The notes: generated by a model not told the origin, from the sequence alone. Positions 14,743 through 22,144 are shown, numbered from the stretch's first letter. The stretch: 34,089 nt of DNA from RGIG3701 sp017403345 (GCA_017403345.1 JAFQOH010000003.1:1-34089); one strand, 5' to 3'. Numbers and translations: made by a program.

Positions 14743-16951
14743 CGACTTTTCCTTTTTCAATAAATGGTTGATTCTTCTTCATCAGTTCCTCGAAGGGATC
14801 GAGATAATCGATTTCCGGGATGGATACCATATCCTGAATGAAGAGCGGTTCGATCAGATCGCGGCTGGCATTGCGTTCCAAATGTGCGCAGACGCACTGC
14901 TGGCGCGACGGCGTATTCACTTCCAGCGTCGTTTCCTTGTTGAGCCACACACAGCGGCGGCATTGCCAGGCATCGCAGTTTTCACAGATCGGCGCGTGGT
15001 CGAGCTTATACAGCTGGCTGTTTTTGATCGGCAGTTCATGCGTTTTCAGCACGATATCAATGTCGGCAATGAGGAAATCTTTGTTCTTCTCGCGATAGTA
15101 AAAACCGGGACAGACGTAAAAATTCCCATCCGGTCCGATCGTGACGTGCTTCACGCCGGCGTCGCAATGGTTCGGTTTTTCAAGCTGCAAACGGTCCGTC
15201 AAAAGCGACAGCTCAAACGGTTTTTCCTCTTCGCGTTCCGGAAGCCACGCAGCAAGCCGATCCAAAACCGCCTTGTACGGCCCGAACTCCGCTTCCGTCA
15301 TCGTTTCCATTTCCTTGACGAAAACCGTGATCTTGTCCGCGGCAAGGGAATGCGCTTCCAGCCAGGCAGGGAGTTCCGTGAGACTGTCTTTACTGATACG
15401 CAGGATGAACATTTCCGTTGGACCGATCGAGTCATCCCACGTGTCCGACTCAAAATCAAAGACGTTGATCGTCTTATCGTCGGTCGGAAATTTCGCGGAA
15501 CCAGAGCGGTAAATGACGTAATCGTTCCACTTGAGGATCTCTTTCTGCGCCTCCGTCAACCCATCTTCACCGAGGATCAGATTCAGCGAAAGGTTCTCTG
15601 TCAAAGCGTAAAACGCGACCTTTTTGAGCGTCTCATCGTCCATGATTTTCCGTTCCATTTCCCGCGTCTTGTAGTAACAAAACGACGGCGCGGCAGAATC
15701 TATCAGAACGAACAGCGACTGAAGCCCCTTACGAAGTTTCAAACGCCGGACCCGGTCATCATTTTCGGCCGGCGGAACGAGTTTATCGAGCTTGTTCCAA
15801 AGGTAGTTATTTGCCCGCACGCGCGCCTTGTGCATCTTGCAGATATACGTCGCCCGCTGATAAATGGTCTCCGTATCGGCACAGTCGTAATTATTCCCCT
15901 GACACCACGCACAGCCCGATGCCACCTCACAATCAATACACTCCTGCGGTGACTGGACCGTTCGATTCAGAGCAAGGAACGGACGGAGACGATTTTGATC
16001 GACCCCTTTTTCTGCGTCGCCGGTATTGATCTCTGGCTTGTGCCCAAGAGAATATTGCGCGAAACGGGTACAAGGATGAAATACACCCTTGGTATCAATG
16101 GAAACCATCTTGCCTGCACCGCACCAGTTTTGATTGTCCGTCTGTTCAAAACCGATATGACGTTCAAACAGAGTAGTATTATAACCCAGTTTAAATAATT
16201 CTCTATCGAGAATTTCGTCAGCGAGCTGAATCAGCTGATCCTGAAAAATATCATCGTCGCCGTCTTCCCACACATCCTCAAAAATGCAGTTCATGGGAAC
16301 GTTTTTGATTCCCAGATTCCATAGATGAAGTACGGAATCTTTAACAAGCGGCAAATCACCATGCCCGATGGTCGATTTCGTTTGCGCACCCTCGAATTGC
16401 TCTAACCAGAGCGGAACGCGCTTGACAACTTCATCATAGGAACCGGTCCCATCAACAAAAACCCGCTGCATATTATGTTTTTCGGGTGTACCATCGACGG
16501 AAATACCAATGCTCAAATGAGTCCGATTCTTTTCGATGAACTTCTGCACTCGCGGATCGTCATACAGCAAGCCATTCGTGGCCATACTGAATCGATAACT
16601 GTTAAACCACGGATGTTTCAGCACAAAAAGCCGCTCTTTGATATAATCGCAGATCTGGTCCATCAGCTCGATTTCGAGGAACGGCTCGCCGCCGATAAAT
16701 TCCCAGATAACGCTCTCTTCTTTATAGATCTCAGGATGTCCAAGAACGTAATCGATTCCCTCTTTGGCGGTCTCAAACGTCATTTTAGTGACATTATTTT
16801 TCCCGCACAAATAACAATATTTACAGCGAAGCTGACAGTCTTCCGTAAGAATAAAAGTAATGGAACGTGCCATACCTTCCTGCCACGGTTTATCAACTTT
16901 CAAAATTTCATCGGATTTCTTTTGAGGATCTTCCGTTTTATCTTGTGACAT
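14732..16951 (-). CDS. Radical SAM/SPASM peptide maturase with a second SPASM-like half
   Basis: This 739-residue cytoplasmic enzyme probably modifies the two Cys-rich peptides encoded upstream. The radical SAM cluster motif CQLRCKYC (C39, C43, C46) is canonical CxxxCxxC, and the GGEPFLE motif follows. A SPASM domain lies at about 275-370 (WCGAGKMVSIDTKGVFHPC, then CIDCEVASGCAWCQGNNYDC), expected to bind auxiliary Fe-S clusters. After about residue 385 a second half begins with SLFVLIDSAAPSFCYY. It lacks CxxxCxxC but ends in another cysteine-rich region (HCDAGVKHVTIGPDGNFYVC near 595; CENCDAWQCRRC near 655-667; QQCVCAH near 685). From memory, CXXX-repeat systems elsewhere use separate 'radical SAM maturase' and 'repeat peptide maturase' proteins, so this may be their fusion. 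The start at 16951 has GGGGG 7 nt upstream; the GTG at 16954 is less likely. The gap to the precursor gene is 25 bp. Confidence 0.88.
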   Translation of the reverse strand: MSQDKTEDPQKKSDEILKVDKPWQEGMARSITFILTEDCQLRCKYCYLCGKNNVTKMTFETAKEGIDYVLGHPEIYKEESVIWEFIGGEPFLEIELMDQICDYIKERLFVLKHPWFNSYRFSMATNGLLYDDPRVQKFIEKNRTHLSIGISVDGTPEKHNMQRVFVDGTGSYDEVVKRVPLWLEQFEGAQTKSTIGHGDLPLVKDSVLHLWNLGIKNVPMNCIFEDVWEDGDDDIFQDQLIQLADEILDRELFKLGYNTTLFERHIGFEQTDNQNWCGAGKMVSIDTKGVFHPCTRFAQYSLGHKPEINTGDAEKGVDQNRLRPFLALNRTVQSPQECIDCEVASGCAWCQGNNYDCADTETIYQRATYICKMHKARVRANNYLWNKLDKLVPPAENDDRVRRLKLRKGLQSLFVLIDSAAPSFCYYKTREMERKIMDDETLKKVAFYALTENLSLNLILGEDGLTEAQKEILKWNDYVIYRSGSAKFPTDDKTINVFDFESDTWDDSIGPTEMFILRISKDSLTELPAWLEAHSLAADKITVFVKEMETMTEAEFGPYKAVLDRLAAWLPEREEEKPFELSLLTDRLQLEKPNHCDAGVKHVTIGPDGNFYVCPGFYYREKNKDFLIADIDIVLKTHELPIKNSQLYKLDHAPICENCDAWQCRRCVWLNKETTLEVNTPSRQQCVCAHLERNASRDLIEPLFIQDMVSIPEIDYLDPFEELMKKNQPFIEKGKVDEC

Positions 16952-16976
16952 CACATATCCCCCTTGTTAAAATATT

Positions 16977-17285
16977 TCAAAACCTTGGCCCTAATTGTTG
17001 AATGAAAGCACAAGTGCCACTGCAATCGACGCAGCAAGTGCCTGTGCAAGTGTATTCGCATTGGTCTGCGCAAGTGCGATCGCAACCCCATCCGCAATGG
17101 CCTTTGCATGTGCCGGCACAATCGTTGGTGCAATTGTTGGCGCAAGATGTAACCGGATTATCTTCATTCGGAGCAGCAACAGCTTCTTTGGCGGCCATGG
17201 CCATAAAGGGAACGACAGCGGCACCGGCAATTTTACCAAACTTTTTCATAAAGGCGCGGCGTGATTCACGTTTATCTTGAGTCAT
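16977..17285 (-). CDS. Tat-leader Cys-every-fourth (CXXX-repeat) precursor peptide 1
   Basis: This 102-residue peptide has a leader and a core. The leader (1-46) carries the twin-arginine motif SRRAFMKK (8-15), a mildly hydrophobic Ala-rich segment (GAAVVPFMAMAAKEAVAAP) and the junction NEDNPV. The core has cysteines at 48, 52, 56, 60, 64, 68, 72, 76, 80, 84, 88 and 92, twelve in perfect four-residue register, plus an extra C85. The triplets between them are small or polar (ANN, TND, AGT, KGH, GWG). A 10-residue tail follows. Direct adjacency to a radical SAM/SPASM gene makes it a likely RiPP precursor. The Tat motif implies that the modified, folded peptide is exported and its leader removed by signal peptidase. 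A metal-binding or disulfide-rich secreted protein is the main alternative. The ribosome site is weak (GGGATA). Confidence 0.85.
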   Translation of the reverse strand: MTQDKRESRRAFMKKFGKIAGAAVVPFMAMAAKEAVAAPNEDNPVTSCANNCTNDCAGTCKGHCGWGCDRTCADQCEYTCTGTCCVDCSGTCAFIQQLGPRF

Positions 17286-17320
17286 ATGCTTATCCCGTAA
17301 ATGTAAATAAATTCAACCTC

Positions 17321-17356
17321 TTCAGCACATCTGAGGCACCCCCCAGATGCACTGAA
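17321..17356 (-). promoter_or_regulatory. Inverted repeat between the two precursor genes
   Basis: Arms ttcagcacatctg and cagatgcactgaa pair over 13 positions with two mismatches. The hairpin sits in the 113-bp gap between precursor genes and lacks a T-run, so it is more likely to be a processing, stability or partial-termination element than a full terminator. It could set the ratio of the first precursor to downstream genes. Confidence 0.5.
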
Positions 17357-17398
17357 ACTAGTTCTTTTAGAGACATTCTGCATTCTCGTTTTTTAGTT

Positions 17399-17767
17399 TC
17401 AATAATAGTTATAACCACCATATCCGGAACAGGTCAACGAACAAGTGCCTACGCAACTATTAGCACAACCTTTGGCTCCTGCGCAACTCCAATAACACGA
17501 GCCCTCGCATCGCCAATCACAGTACCCATCGCACGTACCCACACACGACTTATCACACTCACCAGCACACGAACCACTACAATTACTATCACACGAACCA
17601 CTACACGAAGCAAGACCACACACCCACACCGGATTATCTTCATCCGGAGCGGCAACAGCTTCTTTGGCGGCCATGGCCATGAAGGGAGCAGCAACGGCGG
17701 CGGCACCGGCGAGTTTGCCGAACTTTTTCATGAAGGCGCGGCGGCTTTCGATTTTTTCTTTCGACAT
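17399..17767 (-). CDS. Tat-leader Cys-every-fourth (CXXX-repeat) precursor peptide 2
   Basis: This 122-residue paralogue of precursor 1 has a leader (1-46) almost identical to it: SRRAFMKKFGK (8-18), an Ala-rich segment ending in AKEAVAAP, and DEDNPV. The core has 16 cysteines: C50, then C55 to C95 every four residues (eleven), a six-residue step to C101, then 105, 109 and 113, and an aromatic Gly/Tyr tail (SGYGGYNYY). Spacer triplets are Ser/Gly/Asp-rich. The two register breaks (50-55 and 95-101) split the core into blocks. AAGGAG lies 8 nt before the ATG at 17767; longer in-frame starts to 17899 are rejected because they would bury the Tat motif inside the chain. It is the first well-supported gene of the operon. 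The strong ribosome site suggests it is made in larger amounts than precursor 1. Confidence 0.86.
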   Translation of the reverse strand: MSKEKIESRRAFMKKFGKLAGAAAVAAPFMAMAAKEAVAAPDEDNPVWVCGLASCSGSCDSNCSGSCAGECDKSCVGTCDGYCDWRCEGSCYWSCAGAKGCANSCVGTCSLTCSGYGGYNYY

Positions 17768-17862
17768 GATATGTCTCCTTGAAAAAAGGATTTTTCGGGA
17801 GAATAAATATTTCTGAACCCGTTCCCGAATCAGATCCAAAAAGAAACCAAAACTTTCGCCTT

Positions 17863-18120
17863 TCAAAATATTTGGCATATCAACCAGCACAGACCGCATA
17901 AAATCGGAATGGTCCAGCCAAAGCGGTCAAGGAATGGAACCTGCATCCATGGAGAAAGACGGATAATATCCGTTTCGCGCAGTGGAATGCGCTGACTGCC
18001 GTCCCGCTCATAATAAATCGGAGAATAAGAAAACCGAAAAAACCAGAGGATCGAGATCCTGTGATACTCCATAAATACATCCGGGCTGATTTCGATTTTG
18101 CGTACTGTGTGACCTATCAT
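17863..18120 (-). CDS. Hypothetical small membrane-anchored protein in the RiPP leader region
   Basis: This 85-codon frame is a doubtful gene. Its translation is not low-complexity, is rich in Ile, Phe, Tyr and Arg, and ends in a hydrophobic segment (WTIPILCGLCWLICQIF), like a C-terminal anchor. It contains the polar stretch YYERDGSQRIPLRETDIIRL. No ribosome site precedes the ATG at 18120 or the internal ATG at 18072. A longer reading to 18291 runs back through the terminator-like hairpin and is unlikely. It is on the same strand as the precursor peptides and starts about 85 bp after that hairpin. It could be a real small gene of the module, a remnant, or part of an untranslated leader. Confidence 0.35.
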   Translation of the reverse strand: MIGHTVRKIEISPDVFMEYHRISILWFFRFSYSPIYYERDGSQRIPLRETDIIRLSPWMQVPFLDRFGWTIPILCGLCWLICQIF

Positions 18121-18202
18121 GAGCTGGGAATATTTCAAAAACAGAATACATTTCCTTTTCCCTTTAGAATGAAGCACAGAAAGAATCACTTCGTGCGGAC
18201 AT

Positions 18203-18279
18203 AAAAAAAGGGAGCACGTCAACGTATCCCAGCACGAAGGTCTTAGACTACCTAACAAAGTAGATACGCAACGTCTCCC
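18203..18279 (-). terminator. Terminator-like hairpin in the leader of the RiPP operon
   Basis: On the minus strand gggagacgttgcgtatc pairs with gatacgttgacgtgctccc as three helical blocks (5, 4 and 6 bp) with small bulges. Seven T follow directly. The loop contains its own small stem (ctac / gtag) and an octamer CTTCGTGC that is perfectly complementary to GCACGAAG just after the T-run (18189-18196). It lies about 440 bp before precursor 2 and downstream of the promoter at 18438-18465, so it could act as an attenuator. Confidence 0.65.
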
Positions 18280-18331
18280 ATGGAGCCGCACACGCTCTTA
18301 CTTTGTTATTATACAGGCATATGAAAATATA

Positions 18332-18359
18332 GACCTACTCCATGTATACAGAATAGGTC
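18332..18359. promoter_or_regulatory. Imperfect palindrome in the RiPP leader
   Basis: Arms gaccta and taggtc are exact inverted repeats around a centre containing tgtataca, which is itself palindromic. It lies between the promoter at 18438-18465 and the terminator-like hairpin. It could be an operator or an RNA stem. A TATAAT hexamer (18308-18313, minus strand) just downstream could be a second -10 box, but has no good -35. Confidence 0.4.
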
Positions 18360-18437
18360 ATCCGCTTTTCAACTGCAAAAAGTGTCTAAGTTTTCGTGCT
18401 GTCAAGCGAAATTTAAGAGATTTTCATCTCAATAAAA

Positions 18438-18465
18438 AGTATAACACAATTTTGACATATGTCAA
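18438..18465 (-). promoter_or_regulatory. Sigma-70-like promoter of the RiPP operon with palindromic -35
   Basis: On the minus strand TTGACA and TATACT are spaced by 16 bp. The -35 box lies in a perfect 14-bp palindrome, ttgacatatgtcaa (18452-18465), that could bind a dimeric regulator. It fires toward the precursor genes and lies about 35 bp past the right copy of the 71-bp repeat, so the module brings its own promoter. The implied leader to precursor 2 is about 660 nt. Confidence 0.7.
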
Positions 18466-18500
18466 GTAGTCCGTTTAAAATATTCAAAAAAAATTTCACA

Positions 18501-18571
18501 AAAAAAGACGGAACAGATCGCTCTGCTCCGCCTTTTCTTAACTCATGTCCGTGAGAATGGTCTCACGTTTC
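18501..18571. repeat. 71-bp direct repeat, right copy (nifJ 3' end)
   Basis: Identical to 14354-14424. It begins 3 bp after the nifJ stop codon and includes the nifJ terminator. The flanking 15 bases, including the last nifJ codons, are also recognisable beside the left copy. Confidence 0.95.
18507..18532 (-). terminator. Intrinsic terminator of nifJ
   Basis: The same 11-bp stem with GCGA tetraloop as in the left repeat copy, followed by seven T on the minus strand. A 7-bp hairpin (18550-18567) lies between it and the stop codon. Confidence 0.9.
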
Positions 18572-18574
18572 CGA

Positions 18575-21500
18575 TTACTCGTGCTTCAGCTGCGAGAGCT
18601 GCGCGTAGTAATCGTAGCGATTGTTGATGTCGCCCTGACCTTCCGCAAGGAACGCTTCCGTCTGCTCGGCCGTGTTGAGGAGCTTGAGCGTCTTGAAGCG
18701 GTTCTGCTTCATGGCAAATTCCTTGAACTCGCCTTCCGGAGCCTTGCTGTCGAGGTGGAACGGAGTTTCGTCGGCCGGATTGTAGTGGTACAGCGGCCAG
18801 TATCCGCACTTGACGGCTTCTTTCTGAAGTTCCAGACCCTGGAGCATGTCGATACCGTGGTTGATGCAGTGCGAGTACGCAATGATCAGGGACGGACCGT
18901 CGTGAGCTTCCGCTTCGATCATGACCTTCAGAGCGTGCGCCGGATTGGCGGCGATGGAGATCTGACCAACGTAAACGTTGCCGTAAGAGGCGGCCATCAT
19001 GCCGAGGTCCTTTTTGCGGGACTTCTTACCGTTGGCAGCGAACTTGGCGACAGCACCGCGCGGCGTGGACTTGGAAGCCTGACCTCCCGTGTTGGAGTAA
19101 ACTTCGGTATCCAGGACCATCACGTTGATGTTGCGGCCGGAAGCCATGACGTGGTCAAGACCGCCGTAACCAATGTCGTACGCCCAACCGTCACCGCCGA
19201 AGCACCAGACGCTGCGCTTGACCAGGAAGCTCGCGATGTCGGCGAGAGCCTTGGCTTTCGGGCAGTCGGCGCCTTCGATCTTCGCGACCAGCTTCGCAAC
19301 ATTGTCGCGCTGGGCAGCGATGTCGGCTTCGCTCTTCTGCGGGTTGTTCAGGATGGCATCGACCAGATCCTGACCAACATGTTCCGCCATGCCGGTGAGC
19401 AGTTCTTTCGCGTATGCGTTCTGCTGGTCGACAGCGACGCGCATACCAAGACCGAATTCCGCGTTGTCTTCGAACAGGGAGTTGGCCCAGGCAGGACCGC
19501 GGCCGTTCGCGTCTTTGCAGTACGGGGTGCTCGGCAGGTTACCGCCGTAGATGGAGGAGCAGCCGGTCGCGTTGGCGACGAGCATACGGTCACCGAACAG
19601 CTGGGTGACGAGCTTGACGTACGGCGTTTCACCGCAGCCAGCGCAGGCACCGGAGAACTCAAACAGCGGCAGAAGCAGCTGCGAGCCTTTCGGCTGGAGC
19701 GGGTTGACCTTGGAGCGGTCGATATTCGGGATCGCGTGGAACTTCTCGCAGTTCGCGCGTTCTTCGTCGATGACCTGGAGTTTGTCGACCATGACGAGGC
19801 AGTCCTTCGCTTTCATCGGGCAGATGCTCGCGCACAGACCGCAGCCGGTGCAGTCTTCCGGATAGCACTGGACGGTGGCTTTCATGCCGGCGAACGGAGC
19901 TTTCGCGTCCGCGGACTTGAAGGAAGCCGGAGCGTCAGCAGCGTCAGCCGCATCGTAGACCTTCATACGAATGGCAGCGTGCGGGCAGACCATCGAGCAG
20001 AGACCGCACTGGGCGCAGACGTCAGCCTTCCAGACCGGAACCTTGAGGGCGATGGAGCGCTTTTCGTACTGGGTCGTGGCACTCGGGAACGTACCGTCCG
20101 CCGTCGGAGCAAGATCTTTCACGGTCAGCGAGTCGCCGTTGCCTTCCATGATCGTGCCGAGGACGTTGGTGATGAATTCATCAGCCTGACCGATGACGCC
20201 CGGACGACGTTCGAACGTGGAGGTCGCGGCAGCCGGGACCGTCACTTCTTCCAGACCAGCCAGAGAAGCATCCACGGCAGCCCAGTTCTTTTCGACGACT
20301 TCCATACCCTTCTTCAGGTAGGACTTCTTGATGTACTCTTTAATGTGGCCGATGGCCGTGTCTGCGTCCATTCCGCCGACTTTCGCCAGGGCGAAGAAGC
20401 AGGTCTGGAGAATGGTGTTGGTACGGCGGCCCATACCGGTCTTTTCAGCGATCGCGTTGGCGTCGATGACGTAGAACTTCAGGTTCTTCGCGATGATCGC
20501 TTCCTGAACGCTCTTCGGCAGGTGCGCCCAGACTTCGTCTTTGCCGTAGGGGCTGTTGACGAGGAACGTGGCGTTCTGCTCGGCTTTCGCCAGCATGTCG
20601 ACCTGGTTGATGAACTCCCACTGATGGCAGGCGACGAAGTTCGCGCTGTGGACCAGATAGGAACCTTTGATCGGACGCGGGCTGAAACGCAGGTGGGACT
20701 TCGTCACGGAACCGGCTTTCTTGGAGTCGTATTCGAAGTAACCCTGAGCGAACAGGTCGGTGTAGTTCGAGGTGATCTTGACGGAGTTCTTGTTGGCGCC
20801 GACGGTACCGTCAGAACCGAGACCGAAGAACAGGCAGCGGGACACATCGTCCGCTTCCGTCTGCCAAGCCGGATCGTAAGAGATGCTCAGGTTGGTGAGA
20901 TCGTCTTCGATACCAACGGTGAAGTGCTTCTTCAGCGTGGAAGCCTTCTGTTCGTCGAAGATCGCCTTCGCCATGGCCGGCGTGAATTCTTTGCTCGCGA
21001 GACCAAAACGGCCGGCGGTAAGTTTGATGTCGGTGCGGCCGACTTCTTCCAGAGCGGCGCAGACGTCGAGGTAGAGCGGTTCTGCCGGGGCGCCCGGTTC
21101 CTTCGTACGGTCGAGAACGGCGACGGCTTTCACGCTGGCCGGGAGAGCGGCAGAGAAAGCGTTGACGTCGAACGGACGATAGAGACGGACTTTAACGAGA
21201 CCGACTTTTTCGCCTTCAGCGACGAGACGTTCGACAGCTTCTTCAACGATACCGCAGCCGGAGCTCATCACGACGATGACGTTTTCGGCATCCGGAGCAC
21301 CGACGAAGTCAAACAGATGGTACTGACGGCCGGTGATCGCAGCGAATTTGTCCATGTACTTCTGGACGATGCCGGGGACCGCGTTGTAGTACGGGTTGCA
21401 CGCTTCGCGAGCCTGGAAGAAGACGTCCGGGTTCTGCGCGGTACCGCGGATGACCGGGCGATCGGGATTCAGCGAACGTTCGCGAACTTCCTTGACCAGG

Positions 21501-22099
21501 GCCGGGTCGATCATGGAGGCGATCTCTTCGTCGGTCATCTGGTCGATGCTGTTGATCTCGTGGGAGATACGGAAACCATCATAGAAATGGAGGAACGGGA
21601 CTCGGGCTTCCATCGTGGACGCATGAGCGACCATGGCCATGTCCTGAGCTTCCTGAACGGAACCGGAGACGAGCATTGCCCAACCGGTGGAACGGCAGGC
21701 CATCACGTCGGAGTGATCGCCGAAAATGGAGAGTGCGTGCGTCGCGACGCAGCGGGCGGTCACGTGGAACACGCAGGAGGTCAGTTCACCAGCGATCTTG
21801 AACATGTTCGGGATCATGAGGAGAAGACCCTGGGAAGCCGTGAAGGTACTCGTCAGAGCACCCGCCTGAAGCGAACCGTGAACGGCACCAACGGCACCGG
21901 CTTCGCTCTGCATTTCGACGACTTGCGGAACGACGCCGAAGATATTCTTCACGCCGCGGGCAGCCCATTCGTCAGCCAGTTCGCCAAGGTTCGACGACGG
22001 CGTGATGGGATAGATCGCCATGACTTCTGAACAACGATGCGCGATATACGCAGCGGCTTCGTTACCGTCAAGCGTAACAAAACGTTTGGTTTCAGACAC
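18575..22099 (-). CDS. nifJ: Pyruvate:ferredoxin (flavodoxin) oxidoreductase
   Basis: This 1174-residue single-chain enzyme oxidatively decarboxylates pyruvate to acetyl-CoA and CO2 and passes electrons to ferredoxin or flavodoxin, a hallmark of anaerobic metabolism. Domains occur in the usual order: the N-terminal pyruvate-binding domain (AAAYIAHRCSEVMAIYPITP near the start), the CoA-binding and gamma-like domains, two ferredoxin-type 4Fe-4S motifs (CAQCGLCSMVCPHAA near 696; CTGCGLCASICPMKAKDC near 750), the proximal cluster ligand motif CAGCGETPYVKL (near 820) and the thiamine diphosphate/Mg site (GDGWAYDIGYGGLD near 970, then LDTEVYSNTGGQASKSTP). The length is typical. The start is a GTG with AGGAG 8 nt upstream. 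The terminator is part of the 71-bp repeat. It is likely to be highly expressed. The nearby RiPP module has its own promoter and is probably not functionally linked. Confidence 0.97.
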   Translation of the reverse strand: MSETKRFVTLDGNEAAAYIAHRCSEVMAIYPITPSSNLGELADEWAARGVKNIFGVVPQVVEMQSEAGAVGAVHGSLQAGALTSTFTASQGLLLMIPNMFKIAGELTSCVFHVTARCVATHALSIFGDHSDVMACRSTGWAMLVSGSVQEAQDMAMVAHASTMEARVPFLHFYDGFRISHEINSIDQMTDEEIASMIDPALVKEVRERSLNPDRPVIRGTAQNPDVFFQAREACNPYYNAVPGIVQKYMDKFAAITGRQYHLFDFVGAPDAENVIVVMSSGCGIVEEAVERLVAEGEKVGLVKVRLYRPFDVNAFSAALPASVKAVAVLDRTKEPGAPAEPLYLDVCAALEEVGRTDIKLTAGRFGLASKEFTPAMAKAIFDEQKASTLKKHFTVGIEDDLTNLSISYDPAWQTEADDVSRCLFFGLGSDGTVGANKNSVKITSNYTDLFAQGYFEYDSKKAGSVTKSHLRFSPRPIKGSYLVHSANFVACHQWEFINQVDMLAKAEQNATFLVNSPYGKDEVWAHLPKSVQEAIIAKNLKFYVIDANAIAEKTGMGRRTNTILQTCFFALAKVGGMDADTAIGHIKEYIKKSYLKKGMEVVEKNWAAVDASLAGLEEVTVPAAATSTFERRPGVIGQADEFITNVLGTIMEGNGDSLTVKDLAPTADGTFPSATTQYEKRSIALKVPVWKADVCAQCGLCSMVCPHAAIRMKVYDAADAADAPASFKSADAKAPFAGMKATVQCYPEDCTGCGLCASICPMKAKDCLVMVDKLQVIDEERANCEKFHAIPNIDRSKVNPLQPKGSQLLLPLFEFSGACAGCGETPYVKLVTQLFGDRMLVANATGCSSIYGGNLPSTPYCKDANGRGPAWANSLFEDNAEFGLGMRVAVDQQNAYAKELLTGMAEHVGQDLVDAILNNPQKSEADIAAQRDNVAKLVAKIEGADCPKAKALADIASFLVKRSVWCFGGDGWAYDIGYGGLDHVMASGRNINVMVLDTEVYSNTGGQASKSTPRGAVAKFAANGKKSRKKDLGMMAASYGNVYVGQISIAANPAHALKVMIEAEAHDGPSLIIAYSHCINHGIDMLQGLELQKEAVKCGYWPLYHYNPADETPFHLDSKAPEGEFKEFAMKQNRFKTLKLLNTAEQTEAFLAEGQGDINNRYDYYAQLSQLKHE

Positions 22100-22144
22100 T
22101 GTAAACTCTCCTAAATAAAAAACACTAAAACAACCTGTTGCTTT

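Noticed and set aside
14627..15952. A 441-codon plus-strand frame opposite the radical SAM gene
   Set aside because: Arg/Phe-rich antisense translation without motifs, while the minus strand has the intact CxxxCxxC and SPASM motifs.
14354..18571. The 71-bp repeats considered as insertion-sequence ends or a CRISPR pair
   Set aside because: They are direct rather than inverted, have no adjacent transposase, occur only twice here at 4.1 kb spacing, and contain a functional-looking terminator.
18545..22030. A 1161-codon open frame on the plus strand opposite nifJ
   Set aside because: It is an antisense shadow of a highly biased GC-ending gene. The translation is Arg/Val/Asp/His-rich with no domain, and the minus-strand frame is an unmistakable pyruvate:ferredoxin oxidoreductase.
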